Positions 1 through 7,424 are shown, counted from the first letter of the stretch. The stretch is DNA of 7,476 nucleotides from Opitutaceae bacterium (GCA_031272375.1 JAISTY010000087.1:1-7476), one strand, 5' to 3'. Notes: generated by a model not told the origin, from the sequence alone. Numbers and translations: made by a program.

Positions 1-671
1 CCACCGGCGCCGTCCTCGTTTCCGTTGGCAACACCCGCGTCATCTGCGCCGCCACCGGTGAGAACAAGGTGCCCGCCTGGTTGCGCCAGCCGGGCGTCCC
101 CGGCGGCTGGCTCACCGCCGAATACTCGCTCCTTCCCTACTCCACCAACGACCGCAAGCCCCGCGAGATCTCCAAGGGCAGGGCCGACGGGCGCTCCGTC
201 GAAATCCAGCGCCTCATCGGGCGTTCCCTGCGCGCCGTCATTGACCTGCAAAAGCTCGGCGAGAACACGCTCTGGATTGACTGCGACGTCCTGCAGGCCG
301 ACGGCGGCACCCGCACCGCCTCCATCACCGGCGCGTGGCTCGCCGCCCGCCTCGCCGTCCAGCGTCTGCTCGACGCCAGGCGCATCCGCGAGAACCCGCT
401 CACCGATTCCGTCGCCGCCATCAGCGCGGGCATTGTCAACGGCCAGGCGCTTCTCGATCTGCCCTACACGGAGGATCGCGACGCGGAGGTTGACGCCAAC
501 ATTGTCATGACGGGCACGGGGCGTTTTGTGGAGATCCAGGCGACGGGCGAGGAGGCCAGCTACACGGCGGAGCAGTTCGCCGCCATGCTGGCGCTCGCGC
601 AAAAAGGGCTGCGCGAGCTGTCCTCGATGCAGGCCGCCTTTCTCGCGCGGCAGCTTGTCGCGACGCGGTGA
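1..671 (+). CDS. rph: Ribonuclease PH, 3' part (N-terminus outside window)
   Basis: RNase PH is a phosphate-dependent 3'-to-5' exoribonuclease that trims the 3' ends of tRNA precursors, releasing nucleoside diphosphates; it acts as a cytoplasmic hexamer. The reading frame is already open at base 3 and ends in TGA at 669-671, giving 222 visible residues. Full-length family members have about 240-250, so roughly the first 25-35 residues are missing. Family blocks are seen in order, numbered from the first visible residue: a WLTAEYSLLP segment (36-45), the phosphate-binding GGRSVEIQRLIGRSLR-type block with its arginine (about 63-77), the signature CDVLQADGGTRTASITGA (94-111), a GIVNG segment (143-147), and an acidic DRDAEVDANIVMT block (158-170) that carries the metal-binding aspartates. 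The C-terminal helix ends in ARQLVATR. No frameshift or internal stop is seen. It converges on the exported-protein gene with only 10 bases between the stop codons. The assignment is close to certain from the motifs; the true start lies upstream of the window. Confidence 0.97.
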   Translation, partial: TGAVLVSVGNTRVICAATGENKVPAWLRQPGVPGGWLTAEYSLLPYSTNDRKPREISKGRADGRSVEIQRLIGRSLRAVIDLQKLGENTLWIDCDVLQADGGTRTASITGAWLAARLAVQRLLDARRIRENPLTDSVAAISAGIVNGQALLDLPYTEDRDAEVDANIVMTGTGRFVEIQATGEEASYTAEQFAAMLALAQKGLRELSSMQAAFLARQLVATR

Positions 672-681
672 GGGCGGCGGC

Positions 682-3573
682 TTATCGCAGCAGCACTTTG
701 CCAACGGGCGACTTTTCCGTCCGCCCGTCCTTCAAGGTGGCCTCGATGAAAAACTCCAGGGGGTCGGAGCCGTTGGCGGGCAGGGTGAACTCGAAGGGGT
801 ATCGGTCGTCCGGCAGGGCGGTCCATTCGCCGGCGCCCTGGCGGTGGCGGAGGACGCAGGAGGCGATTTCGCGGTCGAAGTCGGGGATGTAGGCGTAGAC
901 GCGGGCGGGTTCGCGCGGGCCGAGGAGGAGGGCGACGGCCCTGGCGCCGCGCCAGCCCAGCTCGCAAACGGAGCCGTTTTCCGGGAGTTTCGCGCCGCCG
1001 GAGCCGGTCATTTCGCGCTGGAAGCCGACCTTGGGCGTCACGCCGCGGACGAGCAGGACGGCGAGGCTTTCCGGCGCGACGTCCACGAGGACGCTTCCGG
1101 CGGCGTTCACGCGCGCGGCGGAGGCGTTGCCCTTCGCGTCGAGGATTTCGGCGCGCACGCCCTCCGTGTTTTCGGGGAGGCCGACGAGGGCGTTGTTGAG
1201 GATGACCTGCGAGCGGACGGGCTGTTTGCATTGGTTGGTGAGGACGACGGCGAAGCAGCCGTCGCCCCGCGCGGTGATGTAATTGAGTTCGGGGTGGGTG
1301 ACGCGGACGACGTCGCGTGGCATCCAGAGCCAGAGGTTGTCGAGGCCGAAGATTTTGCCGGGGCGGTCGCCGTAGATTTTCTGCTGGAGGTAGGCGTAGC
1401 CCTCGGCGTAGCGGCCGGGGAAATCCACCTTGCCGGCGGATTTGTCGAAGGCGTCGGAGACGAGGTAGTCGAGGAGCATGGCGATGTGGGGCCAGATGTG
1501 GTTGTAGTGGATGGAGGTGGAGGCGTTCAGCTCGGACATGGGGCGTTCGGCGTAATCGGGTTTCTGGAAGACGGAGGTGCGTGCGGTGTTGATGTGGTAG
1601 CCTGGGAAGCTGGTGTAGCGGCCGATGACGGCGGAGCGGGCGACGTCGCGCGGCAGGTTGTCGCCGGAGGCGGCGGCGACGCGGAGGAGCCAGGGTGCGA
1701 AGTTGGCGAGGAGGATGGCGCGGTGGCCGCGGCTGGTGCCGGAGGACTCCGGTGTGAGGCCCATTTCGGAGAGGAGCCAGGCGTCCACGTCCTCCTCGGT
1801 GGCCTTGAGGGGCGTCCATTTGGGGCCTTTGCGGTAGGAGGGGGCGACGCCGCCCTTGTTGACGGTGATTTTGCCGTCGGGGACGCGCGGGGACATCCAG
1901 GTGTAGAGGATGAAGTTTCTGGCGCCGCGGAGGGCGGCGTCGAGGTGGCGGGGTTCGCCGGTGGCCTCGTAAAGCTCCCAAAGCTCGACCCATTGTGGGG
2001 CGAAGGAGGTCCAGAAGAAGAGGCCGCGGGAGTCGGGGTCCTCGAAGTTTGTCTGGGGCGCGAGGACGCGGGATTGGATGTAGGCGTCGGCGTCGGTTGT
2101 GGCTTTTTCGAGCCAGGCGGGGTCGCCGGTGGCGCGCCAGAGGGCGAGGGAGTTGCCCCACCAGGAGCCGCGGAGGACGGAGTCGAGGTTGAGGCTGCGG
2201 TCGGTTTTCTGGAGGGCGAGGGCGGCGTTTTTGAGGAAGGGGGTGCGTTTGCCGGTCATGGCGTAGAGGGTGGCGTATTCGTTGAGGGGGGCGCCGAGGC
2301 CGCCGAGTTTTGTGGAGACGCCCTGGCCTTTCGCGTCCGGGTGGATTGAGAAGAGGAAGCGTTCGCGGGAGATGAAGTATTCGACCTGGGGATAGACGAG
2401 GCGCTCGTAGATTTCGCGGCTGTCGGTGACGAGGGCGACGGAGAAGGGGTGGAGGGAGGAGACGTTTTTGACGGAGCCGGGGACGTCGGTGTCGTAGGCG
2501 AAGCCGCGGAGTTCGGAGTTGAAGCGGGCGTAATGGCTCATGCCGAAGGCGACCATGTTGTCGAAGGTGGTGTTGAGGGAGCCGAGGGCGTTGTGGCGGA
2601 AGTCGCCGAAGCCCCAGACCTGGCGCGCGACGGACTCGGCGGTGTGGCTGATGTCCTGTTTGGAGACGATGAGGCGTGCGGCGAAGGCGAAGGCGGTTCC
2701 TTTGGCCATGCGGGAGCCGCGGCCGCCCATGATGGGGGCGAAGAGGAGGGGCTGGGCGTCGCCGGAGAGGTTGCGGGCGGAGACGCCGAAGCGGGAGTTG
2801 TCGAGGTTGGGCAGGGGTTGGAAGGGGAGTTCGGAGGGGTCGGCCATGACGCCGGTGGTGACGCCGCCGGAGGCGACCAGGGCCGTCGCGAGGGGGCAGC
2901 GGAAGGCGGCCTCGAGGAAGGAATCCTCCGGGAAGCGGCGGCCGGTATAGACGAGGGGCTGCCAGACCTCGTCCATTTTCGCGGGGTTGACGGCGGGTGC
3001 GCCGGTGTAGCCGAAGGACCAGTGGCCGGTTTTGCGGATGTCGGCGCGGAGGGTGAGGCGAGGGGGTTCGGCGCCGGCGGTTTCGAGGGTCGCGGTGAGG
3101 GCGGCGCCGGCGGTCGCGGGGAACTCCCAGGTGATTTTTCCGTTTTCCTCGCGCCAGGCGGAGGCGCGGAGGACGGCGGTTTCGCCGGCGCGGAAGAGGT
3201 TCGCGGTGCGTCCGGCGCCGTAGCCGCGGTCGGCGTCGGGGTCGTAGCCGTCGGCGACGTGTCCGGTGGCGGCGACCTTGGCGGCGTCGGCGCCCCAGGT
3301 GAGGACGTGGTAGGTGGAGCCGGTGTCGCCGCTGGAGAGGCCCTTGTCCTTGTAGCTGCCCCAGCGGGTTGAGAGGTGGGGGTTTTTCGCGGAGAAGAGG
3401 GTGGTGACGAGCGGTTGGAAGACAGCGCGGGCGCCGTCGGGGGCGGTGACGGTGACGGCGCCGTCGTTGCCGAGGGCGAGGGAATAGGTGACGGTGGCGG
3501 GCGTGGTGATGGCGGGGAGACAAGTTGCCGCGAGGAGGGCGGCGGAGCGGAGGGATTTCGCGAGAGGGAGCAT
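682..3573 (-). CDS. Large exported protein of unknown function, possible (alpha/alpha)-barrel carbohydrate-active enzyme
   Basis: The product is 963 residues from the chosen ATG at 3573. I do not recognise a named family. The frame extends 26 codons further upstream to 3651, but the start at 3573 directly opens a signal peptide: MLPLAKSLRS, then the hydrophobic stretch AALLAATCLPAI, then a TTPA-type cleavage region at about residues 23-27. The cysteine at 18 does not sit in a good lipobox, so a signal-peptidase-I substrate is more likely than a lipoprotein. Residues about 28-320 alternate in a beta-rich pattern. Residues about 325-740 are helical and aromatic-rich, with three similar segments (LYAMTG 436-441, LWRATG 478-483, LYEATG 534-539), as is common in (alpha/alpha)6-barrel glycosidases, epimerases and lyases. 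A notable SIHYNHIWPH block at 687-696 could hold active-site histidines. Residues about 760-963 look like one or two beta-sandwich domains. No Shine-Dalgarno is seen. It lies 118 bases after oleB. A polysaccharide-degrading role is inference only. Confidence 0.85.
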   Translation of the reverse strand: MLPLAKSLRSAALLAATCLPAITTPATVTYSLALGNDGAVTVTAPDGARAVFQPLVTTLFSAKNPHLSTRWGSYKDKGLSSGDTGSTYHVLTWGADAAKVAATGHVADGYDPDADRGYGAGRTANLFRAGETAVLRASAWREENGKITWEFPATAGAALTATLETAGAEPPRLTLRADIRKTGHWSFGYTGAPAVNPAKMDEVWQPLVYTGRRFPEDSFLEAAFRCPLATALVASGGVTTGVMADPSELPFQPLPNLDNSRFGVSARNLSGDAQPLLFAPIMGGRGSRMAKGTAFAFAARLIVSKQDISHTAESVARQVWGFGDFRHNALGSLNTTFDNMVAFGMSHYARFNSELRGFAYDTDVPGSVKNVSSLHPFSVALVTDSREIYERLVYPQVEYFISRERFLFSIHPDAKGQGVSTKLGGLGAPLNEYATLYAMTGKRTPFLKNAALALQKTDRSLNLDSVLRGSWWGNSLALWRATGDPAWLEKATTDADAYIQSRVLAPQTNFEDPDSRGLFFWTSFAPQWVELWELYEATGEPRHLDAALRGARNFILYTWMSPRVPDGKITVNKGGVAPSYRKGPKWTPLKATEEDVDAWLLSEMGLTPESSGTSRGHRAILLANFAPWLLRVAAASGDNLPRDVARSAVIGRYTSFPGYHINTARTSVFQKPDYAERPMSELNASTSIHYNHIWPHIAMLLDYLVSDAFDKSAGKVDFPGRYAEGYAYLQQKIYGDRPGKIFGLDNLWLWMPRDVVRVTHPELNYITARGDGCFAVVLTNQCKQPVRSQVILNNALVGLPENTEGVRAEILDAKGNASAARVNAAGSVLVDVAPESLAVLLVRGVTPKVGFQREMTGSGGAKLPENGSVCELGWRGARAVALLLGPREPARVYAYIPDFDREIASCVLRHRQGAGEWTALPDDRYPFEFTLPANGSDPLEFFIEATLKDGRTEKSPVGKVLLR

Positions 3574-3691
3574 GGCGGGAGCGGGTTGTTGAGGTTGAAG
3601 GGAGGTGCCGGAGGCGGGGGCACGCTCGCGGAGGTTTTGGCGGGCGGACAACGGGCGCAGGGGTCAACCGTTGCCCGGCGCGGCGCGGGGT

Positions 3692-4570
3692 TCACGGGAC
3701 AAGCTGCCGTTCGAGGCGCGGGAGGATTTCGGCGTCGGCGTCGAGGAGGAGGTAGTGGCCGGCGTCGGGGTATTCGGCGACGGAGGCGTTTGGGAAGCGG
3801 CGGCGCCATTCGTCGAGGAAGAGGCGGTTGAAGCAGAAGTCGGCGCCGGCCCAATGGAGGTGGACGGGCTTGTCCGCGAGGAGCGGCAGGTTGTCGGCGA
3901 TGGAGTTGAGGGTGTTCCAGGAGGGGTGGCGCGGGGACATGGGGATGTCGCGGACGAAGGCGGCGATGGCGGCGCGTGAGGGGGCGTCGCGGTAGGGGAA
4001 GAGGAGGGCGTGTTTTTCGTCCGTGGAGAGGCGGCGGCGGCGCATGGCCATCCAGGTGGCGGGGCGGGCGAAGGCGTTGAGGGAGCGGACGAGGAAGGGG
4101 CCGAGGGCGCGGGTTTTGCAGAGGGCGATGCGGAGGGGGATGCGCGGGAGCGGGAAGGCGGCGGTGTTGAGGAGGACAATGCGGTTGACGAGTTCCGGGC
4201 GGCGGGTGGCGAGGCCGAGGCCGATGGCGCCGCCCCAGTCGTGGAGGACGAGGTCGAGTTTTTTGAGGGCGAGTGTTTCGACGAGGGCGAGGATGTCGGC
4301 GACGCGGTTTTCGAGGTTGAGGGCGGCGGGCGGTTTTTCGGAGAGGCCCATGCCGACATGGTCGGGGGCGACGCAGCGGCGGGCGTGGGCGAGGCGCTGG
4401 ATGAGGCGGGCGTAGTAGAAGGACCAGGTGGGGTTGCCGTGGAGCATGAGGACGGCGGCGTCGGAGCGGGGGCCGGCGTCAACGAAGGACATGCGGGCGC
4501 CGGAGGGCGTGGCGAAGGAGAGGGGGCCGAAGGGGTAGAGGTGGCGGAGGTTTTCCGGGAGCGGGTTCAT
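3692..4570 (-). CDS. oleB: OleB-like alpha/beta hydrolase (beta-lactone decarboxylase)
   Basis: The product is 292 residues, the usual length for OleB and the related haloalkane dehalogenases. OleB splits carbon dioxide from a cis-beta-lactone to give a long-chain olefin, the last step of head-to-head hydrocarbon synthesis. Visible motifs are the oxyanion block LHGNPTWSFYYARLI (residues 43-57, Asn46), the nucleophile elbow LHDWGGAIG (109-117, Asp111 followed by Trp112), a likely catalytic acid in WAGADFCFN (240-248, Asp244), and the catalytic histidine in DAGHYLLLD (269-277, His272). The aspartate nucleophile followed by Trp separates it from ordinary serine esterases, and HGNPTWSFYY is typical of OleB and haloalkane dehalogenase proteins. 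The ATG at 4570 is chosen because it begins just after the oleA stop (13 bases away) and gives the family length; the frame stays open far upstream but only as low-complexity out-of-frame reading of oleA. No Shine-Dalgarno is seen. A haloalkane dehalogenase is the main alternative, but adjacency to oleA argues for OleB. Confidence 0.9.
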   Translation of the reverse strand: MNPLPENLRHLYPFGPLSFATPSGARMSFVDAGPRSDAAVLMLHGNPTWSFYYARLIQRLAHARRCVAPDHVGMGLSEKPPAALNLENRVADILALVETLALKKLDLVLHDWGGAIGLGLATRRPELVNRIVLLNTAAFPLPRIPLRIALCKTRALGPFLVRSLNAFARPATWMAMRRRRLSTDEKHALLFPYRDAPSRAAIAAFVRDIPMSPRHPSWNTLNSIADNLPLLADKPVHLHWAGADFCFNRLFLDEWRRRFPNASVAEYPDAGHYLLLDADAEILPRLERQLVP

Positions 4571-4583
4571 GGGCGCGGGAGGC

Positions 4584-5624
4584 TCACCAGCGGAGGGCGA
4601 GCATGAGGGAGTTGAGGCCGGAGCCGATGCCGAGGAGGGCGACAAGGTCGTCCTCGCGGAGGAGTTTTTTTCCGGCGGCGTCGGCGAGGGTGACGGGGAG
4701 GGCGACGCTGCCGGTGTTGCCGAGGAAGGCGAAGGTGCTGTGGTCTTTTTCGGCGGGGAGGGAGAGGGTTTCGTAGAGTTTGCGGCGGTGGGTGGAGCCG
4801 ACCTGGTGGGTGATGGTGCGGGCGATGTCCGCGGGGTCGAGGCGGGCCTCTTCGAGGAAGTCGCGCCAGGTTTCGGAGGCGAGGCGGAGGCCGGCGTCGA
4901 GGAGGGCCTCGGAGTCGGTTTGCATGGCGAGGGCGTCGGCGCCGTGGGTGTCGCCTTTGCAGAGGGCGGCGTGGCGGGTGTCGGCGCGGCAGGTCGCGGA
5001 GAGGAGGCGCGGGCGGCGGGCGCCGGGCGGGAGGGCGTCGTCGCGGCAGAGAACGGCGGCGACGGCGGCGGAGCCGATGGTGAGGTTGGCGAAGAGGGGT
5101 TTGATGGTCCGGCGGGTGTGGGCGGGGTCGAGGAGGGCGTCCAGGGTGTGATCGAGGAGGGGGCGGGAGTTTTCGCCGGAGGAGACGAGGGCGGCGCGGA
5201 TTTGTCCGGATTCGACGAGGCCGGCGGCGATGACGAGTGCGTTGAGGAAGCCGAGGCAGGCGTTGGAGAGGTCGAAGAGCTGGGTGGTTTTTGGGAGGCC
5301 GATTTTGGCGTGGGCGAAGGAGGCGGTGGCGGGCTCGAGCATGTCGCGGCAGACGGCGGCGTGGATGTAGAGGTCAATTTTTCCGGGCGGGATGGAGGAG
5401 CGGGCGAGGGCTTTCCGGGCGGCGGCGGAGGAGGCGTCGGAGGGGAGGGTGCCGGGCGGGTAGAGGCGGCGTTCGCGGATGCCGGTCATGAGGAGGATGC
5501 GCCCGGCGGGGAGGCGGAGGCGTTGGTAGAGCGGGGCGAGGCGGCGCTCGATGGCGTCGGTGGAGAGGCTTTCCGCGGGGAGGTCGGCGGCGAGGGATTC
5601 GATGACGGTGTGGAGGAAACGCAT
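4584..5624 (-). CDS. oleA: OleA-like thiolase-fold acyl-CoA condensing enzyme
   Basis: The product is 346 residues, matching OleA and somewhat longer than FabH. OleA joins two fatty acyl-CoA molecules by a non-decarboxylative head-to-head Claisen condensation, giving a 2-alkyl-3-ketoacid, the first step of long-chain olefin synthesis. The catalytic set is visible: Cys123 in DLSNACLGFLN (118-128), His273 in ITHQVGSTHR (271-280) and Asn303 in LGNTGSVALP (301-310). Glu97 in the CRDMLEPATA block lies 26 residues before the cysteine, the same spacing as Glu117 to Cys143 in the Xanthomonas campestris enzyme, where this glutamate acts as base; FabH lacks it. The C-terminal GIGSGLN (332-338) also fits OleA. 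The ATG at 5624 gives the family N-terminus MRFLHTVIES; upstream in-frame sequence is out-of-frame murJ. It starts 61 bases after murJ and ends 13 bases before oleB, so co-transcription is likely. FabH-like ketoacyl synthase is the less likely alternative. Confidence 0.92.
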   Translation of the reverse strand: MRFLHTVIESLAADLPAESLSTDAIERRLAPLYQRLRLPAGRILLMTGIRERRLYPPGTLPSDASSAAARKALARSSIPPGKIDLYIHAAVCRDMLEPATASFAHAKIGLPKTTQLFDLSNACLGFLNALVIAAGLVESGQIRAALVSSGENSRPLLDHTLDALLDPAHTRRTIKPLFANLTIGSAAVAAVLCRDDALPPGARRPRLLSATCRADTRHAALCKGDTHGADALAMQTDSEALLDAGLRLASETWRDFLEEARLDPADIARTITHQVGSTHRRKLYETLSLPAEKDHSTFAFLGNTGSVALPVTLADAAGKKLLREDDLVALLGIGSGLNSLMLALRW

Positions 5625-5685
5625 GAGGTTCGAGGGCGGGCGGCGGGAGCGGCGCGGGAGGAGGGAAGGGGCGGAGCGGAGGAGT

Positions 5686-7254
5686 TCAACGCCGGAAAAG
5701 GCGGCGGCGGAGGAGGGCGGCGGCTTCGCCGCGACCCTGGACGCGGAGGAGCCACAACAAGCCGCCGTAGAGGGCGGCGCCCGAGGCGGCGAGGGAGAGG
5801 ACGCCGAAGGCGAGGGCGGGGAGCGGGGCGCCTGGGGCGGGGAGCCAGGCGCGGGCGGCGGCGGCGACCGCGAGGCCCATGACGGCGGTGGCGGCGAGGA
5901 TTTTGGCGAGGTCGCGGGCGAGGAAACGGAGGCCGAGGGCTGGGTCGCCGGCGACAAGCCGCCGCTGGAGCCAGAAGGCCTGGGCGGCGGCGGCGAGGTT
6001 GCCGGCGAGGGCGAGGCCGGCGGTCGAGAGCGGCCCCATGAGCGCGAGGCTGAGGAGGACGTTCAGGGCGAAGCTGCCGAGGGCGGCGCGCACGGGCGTG
6101 CGGGTGTCCTTGCGGGCGTAGAAGACGCGGAGGGCGAGGTTGACGAAGGAGAGGAAGGGGAGGCCGCAGGCGAAGACGACGAGGACGGGCGACATCAGGG
6201 CGGTGTCCGCGGCGGCGAAGTTTCCGCGTTGGAAGAGGAGGCGGATGACGGGTTCCGCGAGGACGGCGAGGCCGGCGGCGGCGGGGATGTTGACCATGAG
6301 GATCAGGCGCATGCCGCGGCGGTAGTCGGCGGCGAGGGCGGCGGCGTCGCCCGCGGCGGCGTGGCGGGAGATGAGGGGGAAGACGACGGTCGTCACGGCG
6401 ACGGCGAAGACGCCGATGGGGAGCTCCATGAGGCGGGAGGAGAGGTTGAGGACGGTGGCGGCGGCGTCGTTGAGGGAGAGGCCGATGGCGCGGGAGACGG
6501 CCATGTTGAGGAGATAAACCGCCGAGCCGAAGAGCATGGGGAGCATGAGGCGGGCGATTTGGCGGACGGGGGCGTCGCGTTCGAGGGAGAGGCGCGGGCG
6601 CCAGCCCTCGCGGAGGAGGGCGGCGGCGGGGACGGCCATTTGGAAGAAGCCGCCGAGGAGGACGCCGGCGCAGAGCCAGCGCATCCGCGCGGCGTCCGGC
6701 AGGGAGCCGCCGAGGAGGACGGAGCCGCCGAGGAGGGCGATCATGGAGAGGTTGAGCCAGACGGGGGAGAGGGCGGGTTCCAGGAAGCGTCCGCAGACCT
6801 GCAGGGCCGCCGAGAAGACGGCGGAGAGGCAGACGAAGACGACGTAGGGGAAGAGGAGGACGGCGAGGCGTCCGGCGGTTTCCCAGCGGGCGGCAAGGGC
6901 GGAGGCGCCGGAGGGCGAGAGGGCGAGGGCGGCGAGGATGAGGAGGGAGGCGGAGGCGGCGATGGCGAGGGTGGCGAGGAGAACCCAGCTGGCGACGCGG
7001 TTGACGAGGGACATCGCGGCGGGGCGCCCCCCGCGTTTCCATTCCTCCTGGAGGGTGGGGATGAAGGCGGCGGTGAGGGCGCCTTCGCCGAGGAGCCGAC
7101 GAAAGAGATTGGGAAGGGTGAAGGCGGTGACGAAGGCGGAGTTGAGGGCGCCGGCGCCGAAGACCGCGGTCGTCAGCATGTCGCGGCAGAGGCCGAGGAC
7201 GCGCGAGGTCATGGTGACACCCGAGACAATACCGATGTTTTTCAAGTGCGACAT
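5686..7254 (-). CDS. murJ: Lipid II flippase MurJ (MviN family)
   Basis: MurJ moves lipid-linked peptidoglycan precursor (lipid II) across the cytoplasmic membrane and belongs to the MOP transporter superfamily. The product is 522 residues, the normal length, with many hydrophobic segments consistent with the expected 14 membrane helices. The N-terminus MSHLKNIGIVSGVTMTSRVLG aligns without gaps to the E. coli protein, which fixes the start at 7254; the 17 codons upstream to 7305 are proline- and arginine-rich and not family-like. Central-cavity arginines are retained at Arg18, Arg24 (followed by Asp25) and Arg52 in LPNLFRRLLGEGAL (47-60). The SRLMELPIGVFAVA block (273-286) holds Arg274, equivalent to E. 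coli Arg270. Other family marks are LFQRGNF (340-346) and FYARKDTRTPV (378-388). Position 39, aspartate in E. coli, is serine here. There is no Shine-Dalgarno. It is the first gene of a probable murJ-oleA-oleB unit; its promoter should lie in 7255-7431, but I cannot identify one with confidence. Confidence 0.97.
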   Translation of the reverse strand: MSHLKNIGIVSGVTMTSRVLGLCRDMLTTAVFGAGALNSAFVTAFTLPNLFRRLLGEGALTAAFIPTLQEEWKRGGRPAAMSLVNRVASWVLLATLAIAASASLLILAALALSPSGASALAARWETAGRLAVLLFPYVVFVCLSAVFSAALQVCGRFLEPALSPVWLNLSMIALLGGSVLLGGSLPDAARMRWLCAGVLLGGFFQMAVPAAALLREGWRPRLSLERDAPVRQIARLMLPMLFGSAVYLLNMAVSRAIGLSLNDAAATVLNLSSRLMELPIGVFAVAVTTVVFPLISRHAAAGDAAALAADYRRGMRLILMVNIPAAAGLAVLAEPVIRLLFQRGNFAAADTALMSPVLVVFACGLPFLSFVNLALRVFYARKDTRTPVRAALGSFALNVLLSLALMGPLSTAGLALAGNLAAAAQAFWLQRRLVAGDPALGLRFLARDLAKILAATAVMGLAVAAAARAWLPAPGAPLPALAFGVLSLAASGAALYGGLLWLLRVQGRGEAAALLRRRLFRR

Positions 7255-7419
7255 CTGCGAGGGAGGCGGGCAGGGTGGGTGGCGGCGGTTTCCGCGCAAC
7301 GGCAATGTGCGCGGGGGGCGGGATGACGGGTGGCGGGCGGAGGCGGAGAGAGGGGGGCACCCCGCGCGCCAGAGGCCAGCGCAACAGTGAAAGGAATGGA
7401 AAAGTCACGCGAAGGGGAG

Positions 7420-7424
7420 GGAGG
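7420..7424 (+). promoter_or_regulatory. Possible Shine-Dalgarno for a divergent + strand gene
   Basis: GGAGG, within the longer purine run GGGAGGGAGG, ends 7 bases before a GTG at 7432, which is an ideal spacing. The clear genes on the minus strand lack such a site, so it stands out. The region is generally G-rich on this strand, so a chance match is quite possible. Confidence 0.3.

Noticed and set aside
560..3667. A 1035-codon minus-strand open frame, longer than the exported-protein gene it overlaps.
   Set aside because: Its translation is an Arg/Pro-rich low-complexity string with no signal peptide or domain pattern, while the overlapping frame gives a normal protein with a signal peptide. 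It is a GC-rich shadow frame.
3634..3667. TTGACC and CAAAAC on the minus strand before the exported-protein gene, resembling -35 and -10 boxes.
   Set aside because: They are 22 bases apart, too far for a standard sigma-70 promoter, and the -10 match is only three of six.
3649..3673. Inverted repeat CAACGG / CCGTTG between oleB and the exported-protein gene, a possible terminator.
   Set aside because: The stem is only 6 base pairs with a 13-base loop and no T run follows on the minus strand; such pairs are expected by chance.
3692..5377. A 561-codon frame joining an N-terminal extension to OleB, which could be read as a fusion protein.
   Set aside because: The extra 269 residues are Ser/Pro/Ala low complexity from reading oleA in the wrong frame; family length and the position after the oleA stop support the start at 4570.
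5486..7408. A 640-codon minus-strand frame overlapping murJ.
   Set aside because: The translation is Arg/Pro-rich with no membrane segments, whereas the murJ frame aligns with the known family throughout.
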